Assembly: GCA_030618975.1 (NCBI GenBank)
Contig: JAUXCH010000247.1
Coordinates: forward strand, 1-7,158
Origin: Planctomycetia bacterium
Lineage (GTDB): Bacteria; Planctomycetota; PLA2; JAEUHO01
Direction: 5' to 3'
DNA: 7,158 nucleotides
In this document: one piece after another, positions 1-6,268 of the stretch
Numbering within the stretch: position 1 is the stretch's first letter
Layout of the letters: each line of letters begins with the position of its first letter
Translations under genes and position numbers: made by a program
The notes under the pieces: model-generated
Databases searched by the model: none
Seen by the model: the letters and a program-made list of their open reading frames with translations, nothing else
Told to the model about the DNA's origin: nothing

Positions 1-72
1 ATCCTCGGAGTGCCCCTCCCGTCGACGCCGCGTTCGGATGCCGAACCTCTCGCGCCCAGCCCAGTCCGGGGG
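1..72. other. Non-coding edge with small hairpin (32-46)
   Basis: No gene is supported here. The stretch lies just past the stop codon of the minus-strand acyltransferase gene. It contains a perfect inverted repeat, GTTCGG-ATG-CCGAAC at 32-46 (6-bp stem, 3-nt loop), about 27 nt beyond that stop. It could act as a transcript end or processing hairpin, but no T-run follows on the minus strand, so a classic intrinsic terminator is not supported. A purine-rich GGGAGGGG stretch on the minus strand (positions 20-13) could be the ribosome binding site of another minus-strand gene starting at or just beyond position 1; this is a guess because the window ends there. Confidence 0.35.
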
Positions 73-771
73 TCACGGCACCTGCGACTTCCCTCCGGCG
101 CGGGCAACTTCCCGGGCTTCGGTGACGGCGGCCATGATGCGTTGGGCGTAGGCGCGCTCGGCTTCGCGGCCCGGCGGCGTGGGGGGCGGAGGGGGGATCA
201 GGGGGCCGAACGCGACGCGAACGTCGGAGCGGCGTCCCCAGCGGGCGCCGCGGGGCCAGGCGCGGTGGTTTCCGAAGATGCCGGCGGGGAGGATGGGGGC
301 GGGTGCCATGCGCGCGAGCAGGGAGACGCCGCGCTGGGGGCGCCCGATCGACCCGTCGGGGCTGAGCTTGCCCTCGGGGAAGATGCCGACGACGCGGCCT
401 TTCCTGAGTTCCACCAGGGCGCGTTCCAGGCCGATCTTCGCGCGCCGCCCGGTCCCGACGGGGATGGCGCGCGCCGCCCAGAAGAACCAGCGCCCGGACG
501 GGAGCACGTAGAAGTCGTTCGTCATGACGAAGACGATGCGTCGTCGGACGAGGAGCTGGAGAAAGACGGGATCGAAGTAGGGGGCGTGGTTCGCGCAGAC
601 GATCAGCGGGCCCGCCGGCTCCTCGGGCGCGGGGCCCACGCGACGCGTCAGGAACAGGGGGCGGAAGAAGAGGAGGAAGACGACGCGGAGCGCCCCGTAG
701 CCGAGCTCGTAGATCCCCTCCGCCACCCGGCGCACGAGGTGGGGCCTGGGCGTGGGGGGCGGAGCCAGCAC
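73..771 (-). CDS. plsC: PlsC-type 1-acylglycerol-3-phosphate acyltransferase
   Basis: Predicted 232-residue lysophospholipid acyltransferase. Family members transfer an acyl chain to the sn-2 position of lysophosphatidic acid at the cytoplasmic membrane, giving phosphatidic acid for phospholipid synthesis. Visible hallmarks are the catalytic H-x4-D motif (NHAPYFD, His62 and Asp67), the substrate-binding FPEG motif (131-134, in GIFPEGKLSPDG), an Arg-rich block near 101-110 (ARAIPVGTGRR) that fits motif II, and a conserved-looking LPAG at 161-164 that fits motif IV. A hydrophobic stretch at about 28-41 could anchor the protein in the membrane. Length is close to the family norm of about 230-250. 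The start is uncertain: no ATG fits, so I chose GTG at 771, 13 nt after the upstream stop; GTG codons at 735 and 726 are alternatives. An AGGAGG lies about 21 nt before 771, farther than usual. The last 40 or so residues contain a proline run (193-199). Paralogues acting on other acyl acceptors cannot be excluded. Confidence 0.88.
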   Translation of the reverse strand: MLAPPPTPRPHLVRRVAEGIYELGYGALRVVFLLFFRPLFLTRRVGPAPEEPAGPLIVCANHAPYFDPVFLQLLVRRRIVFVMTNDFYVLPSGRWFFWAARAIPVGTGRRAKIGLERALVELRKGRVVGIFPEGKLSPDGSIGRPQRGVSLLARMAPAPILPAGIFGNHRAWPRGARWGRRSDVRVAFGPLIPPPPPTPPGREAERAYAQRIMAAVTEAREVARAGGKSQVP

Positions 772-784
772 GCGGTTCGAGGGG

Positions 785-2065
785 CTACTTCCCCTCCTCG
801 TCCTTGCTCTCCTCCTTCTCCTTGCAGGCAGCGTCCATGCGCTTCTTGAGGGCCAGGCCTTCGCGGACGAGGAGCCGGCGGGCCTCGCCTCGCGGCTGGA
901 GGTCGACGGCCTGCCGGTAGAAGTCGTAGGCCCGTCTTGCGGTTTCGCAGTTCTTCTCGCCCGTGATCGTGAACAGCGTGGTGAAGACGCGCGCGGCACC
1001 CTGCGTCGCGCCGAAGACCTCGCGCCGGTCGGCGGACTCCTTGTAGAGGAGCAGGACGCGGAGGTAGTGGAGCGCCGACTGGTCGAGCATGTCCAGGACC
1101 TGCTGCTTGAGCTCCGGCGCGGTCTTGGCACGGGCCTGCAGGGCGTTGGCCTCCTCGAAGGCTACGTCGCCCAGGCCGTAGTAGACGCCCGCCAGGACGT
1201 TCTTGTCGGTCGTGTCGGTCGCGGCCTTCAGGATCTTTTCGTAGAGCGCCTTGGCTTCTTCGCCACGGCCCAGCGCACGGACGCAGGCGCCGAGAGACAT
1301 CAGGATCTGCAGGCGCGGGATGCTGGCGAGCTCCTTCTGGGGACGGCGGTCGAGGTCGGTGAGGAGCGCCTGGAAGGCCTTCTCCGCCTTCTCGTAGGCA
1401 TCCTTGGTCTTCGCGGGGAGGAACCTGGTGAGGAAGACTCTCAGGTAGGCAGCGCTGAAGTAGTCGCGCACGTTCATGCCGGGCGCGTCCGTGACCTTCT
1501 TGAGCGCCGCGACGGCATCGCCCATGCGACCTAGCTCCGCGAAGGCACGCGCGCGCTTTTCCTGGGCCGGGCCGAAGTAGTAGGTCTTTGGATCGGACGC
1601 GAGGAGGGCGTCGGCGGCTTGAAGCGTCGCGGGAGCGTTGCCCGTGTTCGCGATGGCCAGCATCCGCTTGTAGAGCGCCACCTGCTTCGCCAGGCCGGAG
1701 AGCTTCTCGGAGGCCAGGAGGAACGCTTCGGCGGACTCGGCCCAGTAGCCGCGGGCGCCGTTCTGCTCGCCGGAGGTGTACTCGACGTTCTTGATGGCCA
1801 GCGTGATGTAGAGGGTGGCGATCTGGCCCGCCGGGCCTTTCGTCTTCCCGATCTCGAAGGTGTCGTAGGAGAGCTTCAGGTTGTTCTTGCCGCTCGCCGT
1901 GAGCTCGGCGTCCGTGGGGAACTTGCCCCAGGGGCTGTCGATGTCCCTGTGCTTCGGTAGACGGATGCCGTTGGACAGGTCGACGATGTCGGCCGTGGCA
2001 GTGGGGGTCCAGAAGAGGAGGACGACGAGGGCGAGGATGATCGCCCACAGACCGCGGTAACGCAT
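785..2065 (-). CDS. Secreted TPR-like helical repeat protein, function unknown
   Basis: A 426-residue exported protein that I cannot assign to a named family. The N-terminus is a clear Sec signal peptide: charged MRYR, a hydrophobic core (about 7-19) and a likely cleavage after Ala-Thr-Ala at residue 25. The mature protein opens with DIVDLSNG, a V-x-L-x-N-G-like pattern that I associate with exported planctomycete proteins. From about residue 105 it is almost wholly amphipathic helix with Ala/Leu spacing typical of tetratricopeptide or SEL1-like solenoids; the best repeat-like pairs are near 166-190, 252-280, 291-310 and 372-390. The tail (415-426) is a run of Lys and Glu. It probably acts as a periplasmic or secreted protein-protein scaffold. 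ATG at 2065 is favoured by the signal peptide and a GAAGGG about 9 nt upstream. The acyltransferase gene follows after 13 nt, so the two are probably co-transcribed. No catalytic motif is visible. Confidence 0.85.
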   Translation of the reverse strand: MRYRGLWAIILALVVLLFWTPTATADIVDLSNGIRLPKHRDIDSPWGKFPTDAELTASGKNNLKLSYDTFEIGKTKGPAGQIATLYITLAIKNVEYTSGEQNGARGYWAESAEAFLLASEKLSGLAKQVALYKRMLAIANTGNAPATLQAADALLASDPKTYYFGPAQEKRARAFAELGRMGDAVAALKKVTDAPGMNVRDYFSAAYLRVFLTRFLPAKTKDAYEKAEKAFQALLTDLDRRPQKELASIPRLQILMSLGACVRALGRGEEAKALYEKILKAATDTTDKNVLAGVYYGLGDVAFEEANALQARAKTAPELKQQVLDMLDQSALHYLRVLLLYKESADRREVFGATQGAARVFTTLFTITGEKNCETARRAYDFYRQAVDLQPRGEARRLLVREGLALKKRMDAACKEKEESKDEEGK

Positions 2066-2110
2066 GAGGATGTGCCCTTCCCGGATGGGTCGTACGAGCC
2101 GAGAGAATCG

Positions 2111-2139
2111 AGAGTACCGGGGCCCCGCTGGAGGGTCAA
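2111..2139 (-). promoter_or_regulatory. Candidate sigma70-like promoter for TPR-plsC unit
   Basis: On the minus strand, TTGACC (2139-2134, five of six matches to the -35 consensus) is followed after exactly 17 nt by TACTCT (2116-2111). TACTCT matches the -10 consensus only at positions 1, 2 and 6, the most important ones. Transcription would start near 2104, giving a leader of about 39 nt before the ATG at 2065. The spacer contains the 10-bp palindrome CGGGGCCCCG (2118-2127), a possible operator. The placement fits well, but the -10 is weak and the assignment rests on pattern only. Confidence 0.45.
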
Positions 2140-2162
2140 CCGGGCCGGGGGGGGCCGCCCGG
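2140..2162. other. GC hairpin with eight-G run
   Basis: CCGGGC (2140-2145) and GCCCGG (2157-2162) form a perfect 6-bp GC stem around an 11-nt loop containing eight consecutive G residues (2147-2154). It lies downstream of the CPBP gene and immediately upstream of the candidate TPR-gene promoter, so it could mark the end of the xdhC-CPBP transcript. No T-run follows on the minus strand, so this is not a standard intrinsic terminator. In such GC-rich DNA a stem of this size may also arise by chance. Confidence 0.3.
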
Positions 2163-2182
2163 AAGCCGGTGTGGCGCTCCGG

Positions 2183-2242
2183 CCGGAGTCACGGGGCCCG
2201 GCGTCGTGGGGGCCGGAGTCACAGGGTCCGGAGTCACTCGGG
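2183..2242. repeat. Four-unit 15-bp tandem repeat
   Basis: Four consecutive units with an exact 15-bp period begin at 2183, 2198, 2213 and 2228; the shared core is CCGGAGTCAC followed by a G-rich end. Units 1, 3 and 4 share the first ten bases; unit 2 (CCGGCGTCGTGGGGG) is diverged. Unit 4 overlaps the last residues and the stop codon of the CPBP gene. Because 15 is a multiple of three, read on the minus strand in that gene's frame, units 4, 3 and 1 each carry TGA at the same place (2236-2234, 2221-2219, 2191-2189). This suggests the array grew by duplication of the gene's 3' end. No function is evident. Confidence 0.8.
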
Positions 2243-3046
2243 CCAGAGGCGGCCCAACTGCCCGAGGGCCAGGACATCCATGCTCAGGGCGACGGCGTAG
2301 TGGAGGAACCAGCCGTAGAGGATGGTGCCGGTCCGGTAGGAGAGGACGCCCAGGACCAGCCCCGCTCCGATGGCGCCCAGGGCCTCGGGCAAGGGCTTGT
2401 AGTAGTGGATCATGCAGTAGGGAGCGAGCATCACGAGGACGCTGGCGATGCCGAGGCGCGACTTCAGGCCGAGCACGATGAAGCCTCGGAAGAAGTACTC
2501 GATCGCGAAGAACTGCAGGCAGTACACCACCTCGAAGATGAGGAAGTTCTTCTCGAACGCTCCGGACTCGGGCTTGTAGAAGGGGTACGTCTGCTGGAAG
2601 TCCGCGCGCTGGCTCACGAGCCAGATGACCGGCAGGATGAAGACGTACAGCGCGAGGTAGGTCCATGCGTCGCGACCCGTCCCCTTGAGGCGGACGCCGA
2701 TGTCGCGAGGGGAGAGGCGCACGAGGGCCGCGACGATCGTCGGGATCGCGACGAGCAGGACCAGGCAGGCGATGCCCCACCAGACGTAGCGTTGCAGCTC
2801 GATCGGCCCCGGGAGGGTCAGACCACCCATCCAGTCCACGAACGGCGGGGTGCGGCCGGGGAAGATGCGGCCGGCGCGCTCGACGTAGCGCGTGTAGTGC
2901 CACGGCAGTCCGTAGTAGTCGAGCAGGGTGAGGACCACCGGTACCGTCACGAGGATGGCGAGGCTGCGCCGGTCGATGGCGAGCAGGTCGCGCGCGATCT
3001 GGGGGATGCTGCTGTGCTCGGACGGCGGCCTGGGTCGTTCGGTCAT
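2234..3046 (-). CDS. CPBP-family intramembrane protease-like protein, variant active site
   Basis: A 270-residue multi-pass membrane protein related to the CPBP (CAAX protease and bacteriocin-processing, Rce1-like) family. Membrane segments are likely near 28-44, 87-107, 129-145, 169-192, 199-213, 223-237 and 240-260. The three family motifs are recognisable but altered. Motif 1, normally EExxxR, reads IEYFFR, so the first Glu is Ile182 while Glu183 and Arg187 remain. Motif 2 (FxxxH) is YCMIH with His214. Motif 3 (HxxxN) is HYAVA: His249 is kept but Asn is replaced by Ala253, with Asp257 eight residues after the His. I recall similar PYCMIH...H-x7-D patterns in other bacterial CPBP proteins, so this may be a genuine variant subfamily rather than decay. 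The ATG at 3046 overlaps the stop of xdhC (ATGA), implying translational coupling. The substrate is unknown, and the protein may be a protease or a non-catalytic membrane factor. Confidence 0.82.
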   Translation of the reverse strand: MTERPRPPSEHSSIPQIARDLLAIDRRSLAILVTVPVVLTLLDYYGLPWHYTRYVERAGRIFPGRTPPFVDWMGGLTLPGPIELQRYVWWGIACLVLLVAIPTIVAALVRLSPRDIGVRLKGTGRDAWTYLALYVFILPVIWLVSQRADFQQTYPFYKPESGAFEKNFLIFEVVYCLQFFAIEYFFRGFIVLGLKSRLGIASVLVMLAPYCMIHYYKPLPEALGAIGAGLVLGVLSYRTGTILYGWFLHYAVALSMDVLALGQLGRLWPE

Positions 3047-3924
3047 CGATCGTCTTCTTCGGGGTCGGCGTTCCTGCTCGCTCTCGGCGGGCGGGAGGCG
3101 AGTTTCCGCATGGCCTCCGGAGGGAGACGCTTGGATCGCAGGCCGTCGAGGACGCCGCGCCGATGGGCCACGAGCTCCGCGACGACGGCCACGGCGATCT
3201 CGCCGTGCGTACCTCCGCCCAGGTCGAGGCCGATGGGTGCGTGCAGGCGGTCGAGATCGATGCCGTCCAGGCGTTCGGCGTCGCGGAGCCTTCCCAGGAC
3301 GGTGCGCACCTTCACCTTGCTGCCGATCAGGCCCACGTACGGCGTGGGCGTGTGCAGCGCGAAGTCCGTGCACTCGAGGTCCATGGCGTGCCCACGCGTC
3401 ACGACGACGCAGCAGGACGACGGACCCGGAGCGATCTGGGAGAAGGCCTCCTCGAACGTGGGGCTCGCCACGACGTGCCGGGCGCTGGGGAAGCGCTCGG
3501 GGTTCGCGAAGGCCGGGCGGTCGTCCACGACCGTCACCCGGAAGCCCGCGCGCGTGGCGATGTCGCAGAGATCCTGGCTCACGTGGCCGGCGCCGAAGAG
3601 GAAGAGCGCGGGAACCGTGATGGGCTCGATGAAGACGTCGAGCTCGCCGCCGCAGAGGAGGCCGGTCGTCCCGGTCTCGGCCTCGGTCAGGCGGAAGGTG
3701 AGACGCCGGGGGGTGTCCTCCCGGAGGACCTCGAGGGCCGCGTCGACGACGTCGGCCTCGACGCAGCCGCCGCCGACGGTTCCCACGAACGTGCCGGAGG
3801 CGCGCACGAGCAGGCGCATCGTCTCCTTGCCGGGGGTGCTGCCGCGGGTGGAGATCACCGTCGCCAGGGCGCCCCGCTCGCCGGCGGCCCGCATGCGGGC
3901 GATCTCTTCGAAGATGTCGAGCAT
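3043..3924 (-). CDS. xdhC: XdhC/CoxI-family molybdenum cofactor maturation factor
   Basis: A 293-residue cytoplasmic protein of the XdhC/CoxI family. Characterised members bind molybdenum cofactor, promote its sulfuration and insert it into xanthine dehydrogenase or related molybdenum hydroxylases. The N-terminal XdhC_CoxI domain (about 5-100) shows ISTRGSTPGKE (24-34), GTVGGGCVEADV (48-59) and LLCGGELDVFIEP (89-101), with the family's conserved Cys91. The C-terminal Rossmann-like domain (about 105-255) has FGAGHVSQDL (110-119), VVDDRP (132-137), TRGHAMD (176-182), GLIGSK (198-203) and APIGLDLGG (229-237). After the last motif the usual TPEEIA-like segment reads THGEIA. A charged tail (278-293) ends the protein. 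ATG at 3924 gives a normal N-terminus although no purine-rich binding site precedes it; eight C residues abut the start instead. No hydroxylase or MoCo gene is visible nearby, so its client is encoded elsewhere. The following gene overlaps by 4 nt. Confidence 0.92.
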   Translation of the reverse strand: MLDIFEEIARMRAAGERGALATVISTRGSTPGKETMRLLVRASGTFVGTVGGGCVEADVVDAALEVLREDTPRRLTFRLTEAETGTTGLLCGGELDVFIEPITVPALFLFGAGHVSQDLCDIATRAGFRVTVVDDRPAFANPERFPSARHVVASPTFEEAFSQIAPGPSSCCVVVTRGHAMDLECTDFALHTPTPYVGLIGSKVKVRTVLGRLRDAERLDGIDLDRLHAPIGLDLGGGTHGEIAVAVVAELVAHRRGVLDGLRSKRLPPEAMRKLASRPPRASRNADPEEDDR

Positions 3925-4023
3925 GGGGGGGGTGTCCGGCAGGGAGGCTGGGATCCTATCACTCCCGGAGCGTGGTCTCTCCCGTGCCAACGGGGCCCCG
4001 CGGTAGGCGTATGGTCGGACGTC
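3925..4023. promoter_or_regulatory. Divergent xdhC / htrA intergenic region
   Basis: This 99-nt divergent region must hold the starts of both units. For xdhC (minus strand) the best candidate is an extended -10, TGATAGGAT (3961-3953), without a convincing -35; transcription would begin near 3946. For the protease (plus strand), TATGGT at 4010-4015 resembles a -10, but it lies only 8 nt before the ATG and would give an almost leaderless message. The 10-bp palindrome CGGGGCCCCG (3991-4000) sits between the two and recurs exactly at 2118-2127 in the promoter region of the TPR gene. Eight G residues (3925-3932) abut the xdhC start codon. Confidence 0.4.
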
Positions 4024-5484
4024 ATGAGTGCCCCCACCCTTCGAATCCTTGCCCTTCGTCTGCGCCCCGTCGCCGTGCTCGCCGCCGTCCTCGTGGCCGC
4101 GTCCGGCCTCGTCGCGTCGGAGGTCCGGGCCGGCGGCGACCGCGAGGCCCGGCGCAGCCCGATCGTCCGTGCCGTCGAGCGGTCCCGGGCGGCGATCGTC
4201 TCCATCCACACGACGCAGGTCCTCAGGCGCAACTGGTACGGCATCGAGCTGCCGCCCGTCGAGGGCAAGGGGATCGGGTCGGGTGCGATCTTTCATCCCG
4301 AAGGCTACGTGATCACGAACGCCCACGTCGTCGCCCGCGCCCGGGAGGTCCTGGTGGATCTCATCTCCGCGGACGGCGAGCCGCAGACCCACGACGCCCG
4401 CATCTTCGCGGTGGACCTGCCGAACGACCTGGCCATCCTCCGACTCCTCCCCAACGAGGGGGAGCAGGCCGGCGAGCGCCGCTATCCGTACCTCCAGCTC
4501 GAGTCGGTGAACGACTTGATGGTCGGGGAGACCGTCATCGCCCTGGGCAATCCCTTCGGCATGGGGCTGACCGTCACCACGGGCGTGATCGGGGGGCTCG
4601 ACCGGACCCTTCGAACCTCCCGTCAGCCCGTGCCCGGGCAGCCGGGGCGGCGGGCCCCGGACACCCTGGCCACGGGCGGGGAGCGGGTCTTCGACGACTT
4701 CATCCAGATCGACGCCGCGATCAACCCGGGCAACAGCGGGGGGCCGCTCCTCGACGTGACGGGCCGCTGGATCGGGGTGAACACGGCCATCTGGAATCGC
4801 CGGCTGACCGTGGCGGAGGGCGTGGGGTTCGCGATCCCCATCGACCGGGTCCGCTCCCTCGTCGGGCGCGCGCTCAAGCGGCGGCTCGTGCGGGGCGACT
4901 GGCTCGGCGTCGAGTTCGAGGAGGGGTCCGGCGGGACCGCCCGGGTCCGCCACGCGTTCCCGAAGGGTCCCGGCTACGAGGGGGGCCTCCGCGAAGGCGA
5001 CGAGGTCCTCACGCTCGACGGTCGGCCGACGCCGACGCTGTTCGACCTGCGGAGCCAGCTCGCCTTCCTGCCGCGGGAGGTGACGGTTCGCCTGGGCGTG
5101 CGGCGGGACGGCCGCGTGCGGGCCGAGCCGCTCCCCATCCGTCTCCGGCCCGTGCCGACCGATCGGCTGAGCGCGAAGCACCTCGGATTCGTCGCCGCCG
5201 ACGTGAGCGACAAGGAGAACCGGGAGCAGCGTCTCGCGTTCGACGCGGGCGTGGTCGTGCGCACCCTGCTACCGGAGAGCCCCGCGGCCCGCATCGGGCT
5301 CGAGGCCGGAGACCTGGTCGTGGGCCTCGGGACGTACCGGATCCGCCACTCGGACGACCTCCTCCTCTTCCTCCAATACGTGGAGCCGGGCGACCTGGTG
5401 CAGGTCAAGGTGCTCCGTCCCCTCCGGTTGCGGAGCGGCCGCTTCGTTCGCGAGGAGAAGGCGGGACTGCTGGTGGCCGAGTAG
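4024..5484 (+). CDS. htrA: HtrA/DegP-type periplasmic serine protease, two PDZ domains
   Basis: A 486-residue exported protease of the HtrA/DegP family (trypsin fold, MEROPS S1C), which degrades or refolds damaged envelope proteins. A Sec signal peptide is clear: arginines at 7, 12 and 14, a hydrophobic core (about 15-31) and a probable cleavage after Val-Arg-Ala near residue 36. The protease domain carries the whole catalytic triad: His101 in TNAHVV, Asp135 in NDLAIL and Ser238 in NPGNSGGPL, and GNPFG (175-179) is also present. Two PDZ domains follow, about 290-375 (WLGVEF, then GLREGDEVLTLDG) and 385-467 (then RIGLEAGDLVVGL), as in DegP and DegQ. A Pro/Arg/Gly-rich stretch at about 197-221 lengthens the segment before the active serine compared with DegP as I recall it. 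ATG at 4024 gives the proper signal peptide; its ribosome binding site is weak. It is divergent from xdhC and convergent with the next gene, so it is transcribed alone. Confidence 0.95.
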   Translation: MSAPTLRILALRLRPVAVLAAVLVAASGLVASEVRAGGDREARRSPIVRAVERSRAAIVSIHTTQVLRRNWYGIELPPVEGKGIGSGAIFHPEGYVITNAHVVARAREVLVDLISADGEPQTHDARIFAVDLPNDLAILRLLPNEGEQAGERRYPYLQLESVNDLMVGETVIALGNPFGMGLTVTTGVIGGLDRTLRTSRQPVPGQPGRRAPDTLATGGERVFDDFIQIDAAINPGNSGGPLLDVTGRWIGVNTAIWNRRLTVAEGVGFAIPIDRVRSLVGRALKRRLVRGDWLGVEFEEGSGGTARVRHAFPKGPGYEGGLREGDEVLTLDGRPTPTLFDLRSQLAFLPREVTVRLGVRRDGRVRAEPLPIRLRPVPTDRLSAKHLGFVAADVSDKENREQRLAFDAGVVVRTLLPESPAARIGLEAGDLVVGLGTYRIRHSDDLLLFLQYVEPGDLVQVKVLRPLRLRSGRFVREEKAGLLVAE

Positions 5485-5522
5485 GGGTCCCAAGCGAGGC
5501 GCGCCCGGGCCGAGTCGAAGGG
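5485..5522. other. Short convergent gap, no clear terminator
   Basis: Only 38 nt separate the ends of the protease gene and the convergent membrane-protein gene. The gap contains the palindromes GGCGCGCC (5498-5505) and GCCCGGGC (5503-5510), but neither has a loop nor a T-run, so I do not call a terminator. Both transcripts may overlap here. Confidence 0.4.
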
Positions 5523-6221
5523 CTACGAAATCACGACGCGCTTGGTGCCCAGGATGTCCGCGACCTTCTCGTCGATGCTCCCGATGCGCAGCACGTTCTC
5601 GATCACGATCGGGTGCTGCTCGCGGGGCGTCGTGAGGATCATGCGGCCGGAGCCGGCGAGCACGCGCTCGAGGACGTCCGGAATCTCCTTGAACCAGCGC
5701 AGGTCTTCCGTGCTGTAGCGCTTGATCTGCGCGAACACGCCGCGGCGGTGGATGACCTCGTTGTACCGGAACTCCCAGTAGTCGAACCGGGTCTGGATGA
5801 AGACCACGGCGTAGATGGCGGTGAAGATCCCGAAGACGGCGAAGTAGAAGCTGCCGTTCATCCAGATGTGGAGCGACCCCAGCCAGTCTCCGAGGAACGA
5901 GAGGTACCCGAACTGCAGCCCCGCGAGGATGAACACGGCCACCAACGCGAGCACCATGACCGACACCACCTCCGAGAAGTCGAAGGAGATCACGATGAGG
6001 TTGAAGAGGAAGATGCTCATCCAGACCGTGCCGAGGTGCGTCACGACGTCGGGGTTGTAGGTCTCGGGCGCCAGGATCCCGGCCACGAGCGAGAAGAGCC
6101 ACGTCATCCAGAAGAAGATCACCTTGGGGTAGGCGCGCACGATGACGCGCACCTCGGCCGCAGGGACGGGCGTGGGACCGCCGGGCGCGGGCGTGCTGGG
6201 CGCAGTGGGCTGCTCGGTCAC
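5523..6221 (-). CDS. Four-helix membrane protein with PH-like C-terminal domain
   Basis: A 232-residue protein that I do not recognise by name. A Pro/Ala/Thr-rich, probably disordered head (1-22) is followed by four likely membrane helices (about 33-50, 64-80, 84-104 and 123-142) and then a cytoplasmic-looking domain (145-232). That domain, with FDYWEFRYNEVIHRRGVF (145-162), GSGRM (190-194) and a final helix around 213-226, resembles the bacterial PH-like (bPH2/DUF304) arrangement in which a strand-rich domain follows membrane helices; this is pattern-based inference. The start is GTG at 6221, supported by a good GGAGGA (6235-6230) with 8-nt spacing; the ATG at 6237 is out of frame. It lies 77 nt after the RNase H-like gene on the same strand and may be co-transcribed with it. 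It ends 38 nt from the end of the convergent protease gene. A sensor, lipid-binding or scaffold role is possible; no catalytic motif is seen. Confidence 0.82.
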   Translation of the reverse strand: MTEQPTAPSTPAPGGPTPVPAAEVRVIVRAYPKVIFFWMTWLFSLVAGILAPETYNPDVVTHLGTVWMSIFLFNLIVISFDFSEVVSVMVLALVAVFILAGLQFGYLSFLGDWLGSLHIWMNGSFYFAVFGIFTAIYAVVFIQTRFDYWEFRYNEVIHRRGVFAQIKRYSTEDLRWFKEIPDVLERVLAGSGRMILTTPREQHPIVIENVLRIGSIDEKVADILGTKRVVIS

Positions 6222-6229
6222 GGTGTGGA

Positions 6230-6235
6230 TCCTCC
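6230..6235 (-). promoter_or_regulatory. Shine-Dalgarno that fixes a GTG start
   Basis: GGAGGA on the minus strand, 8 nt before the GTG at 6221. It decides the start of the four-helix membrane protein: the nearby ATG (6237-6235) overlaps the site and is in another frame. Confidence 0.75.
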
Positions 6236-6268
6236 ATCTGCGGGGGCGCGTCGCGCATCCTACGGGGA

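Noticed and set aside
772..1131. ATG-initiated extension of the acyltransferase frame into the TPR gene
   Set aside because: The extra 120 residues are Ser/Arg-rich and overlap the end of a well-supported gene in another frame; the acyltransferase domain starts after 771.
2136..2233. Pro/Thr repeat peptide (VTPxP pattern) read from the minus strand over the 15-bp repeat
   Set aside because: It needs a frame different from the CPBP gene and has no start or binding site of its own; it is a by-product of the 15-bp repeat.
2183..2242. CRISPR array
   Set aside because: Units are contiguous 15-mers with no spacers, and there are no cas genes.
2072..4006. Long plus-strand open frame opposite the CPBP and xdhC genes
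   Set aside because: Composition is Asp/Glu/Arg/Gly-rich without motifs, and it is antisense to two genes with clear family signatures.
3925..5181. Upstream extension of the xdhC frame across the protease gene
   Set aside because: The frame stays open on the minus strand opposite htrA, but XdhC homology begins at the ATG at 3924; the extension is His/Pro/Arg/Asp-rich noise.
6257..6262. TAGGAT as a promoter for the membrane-protein gene
   Set aside because: There is no -35 at a suitable distance, and the same hexamer also occurs by chance over the RNase H-like start codon (6899-6894); noted only as weak support.
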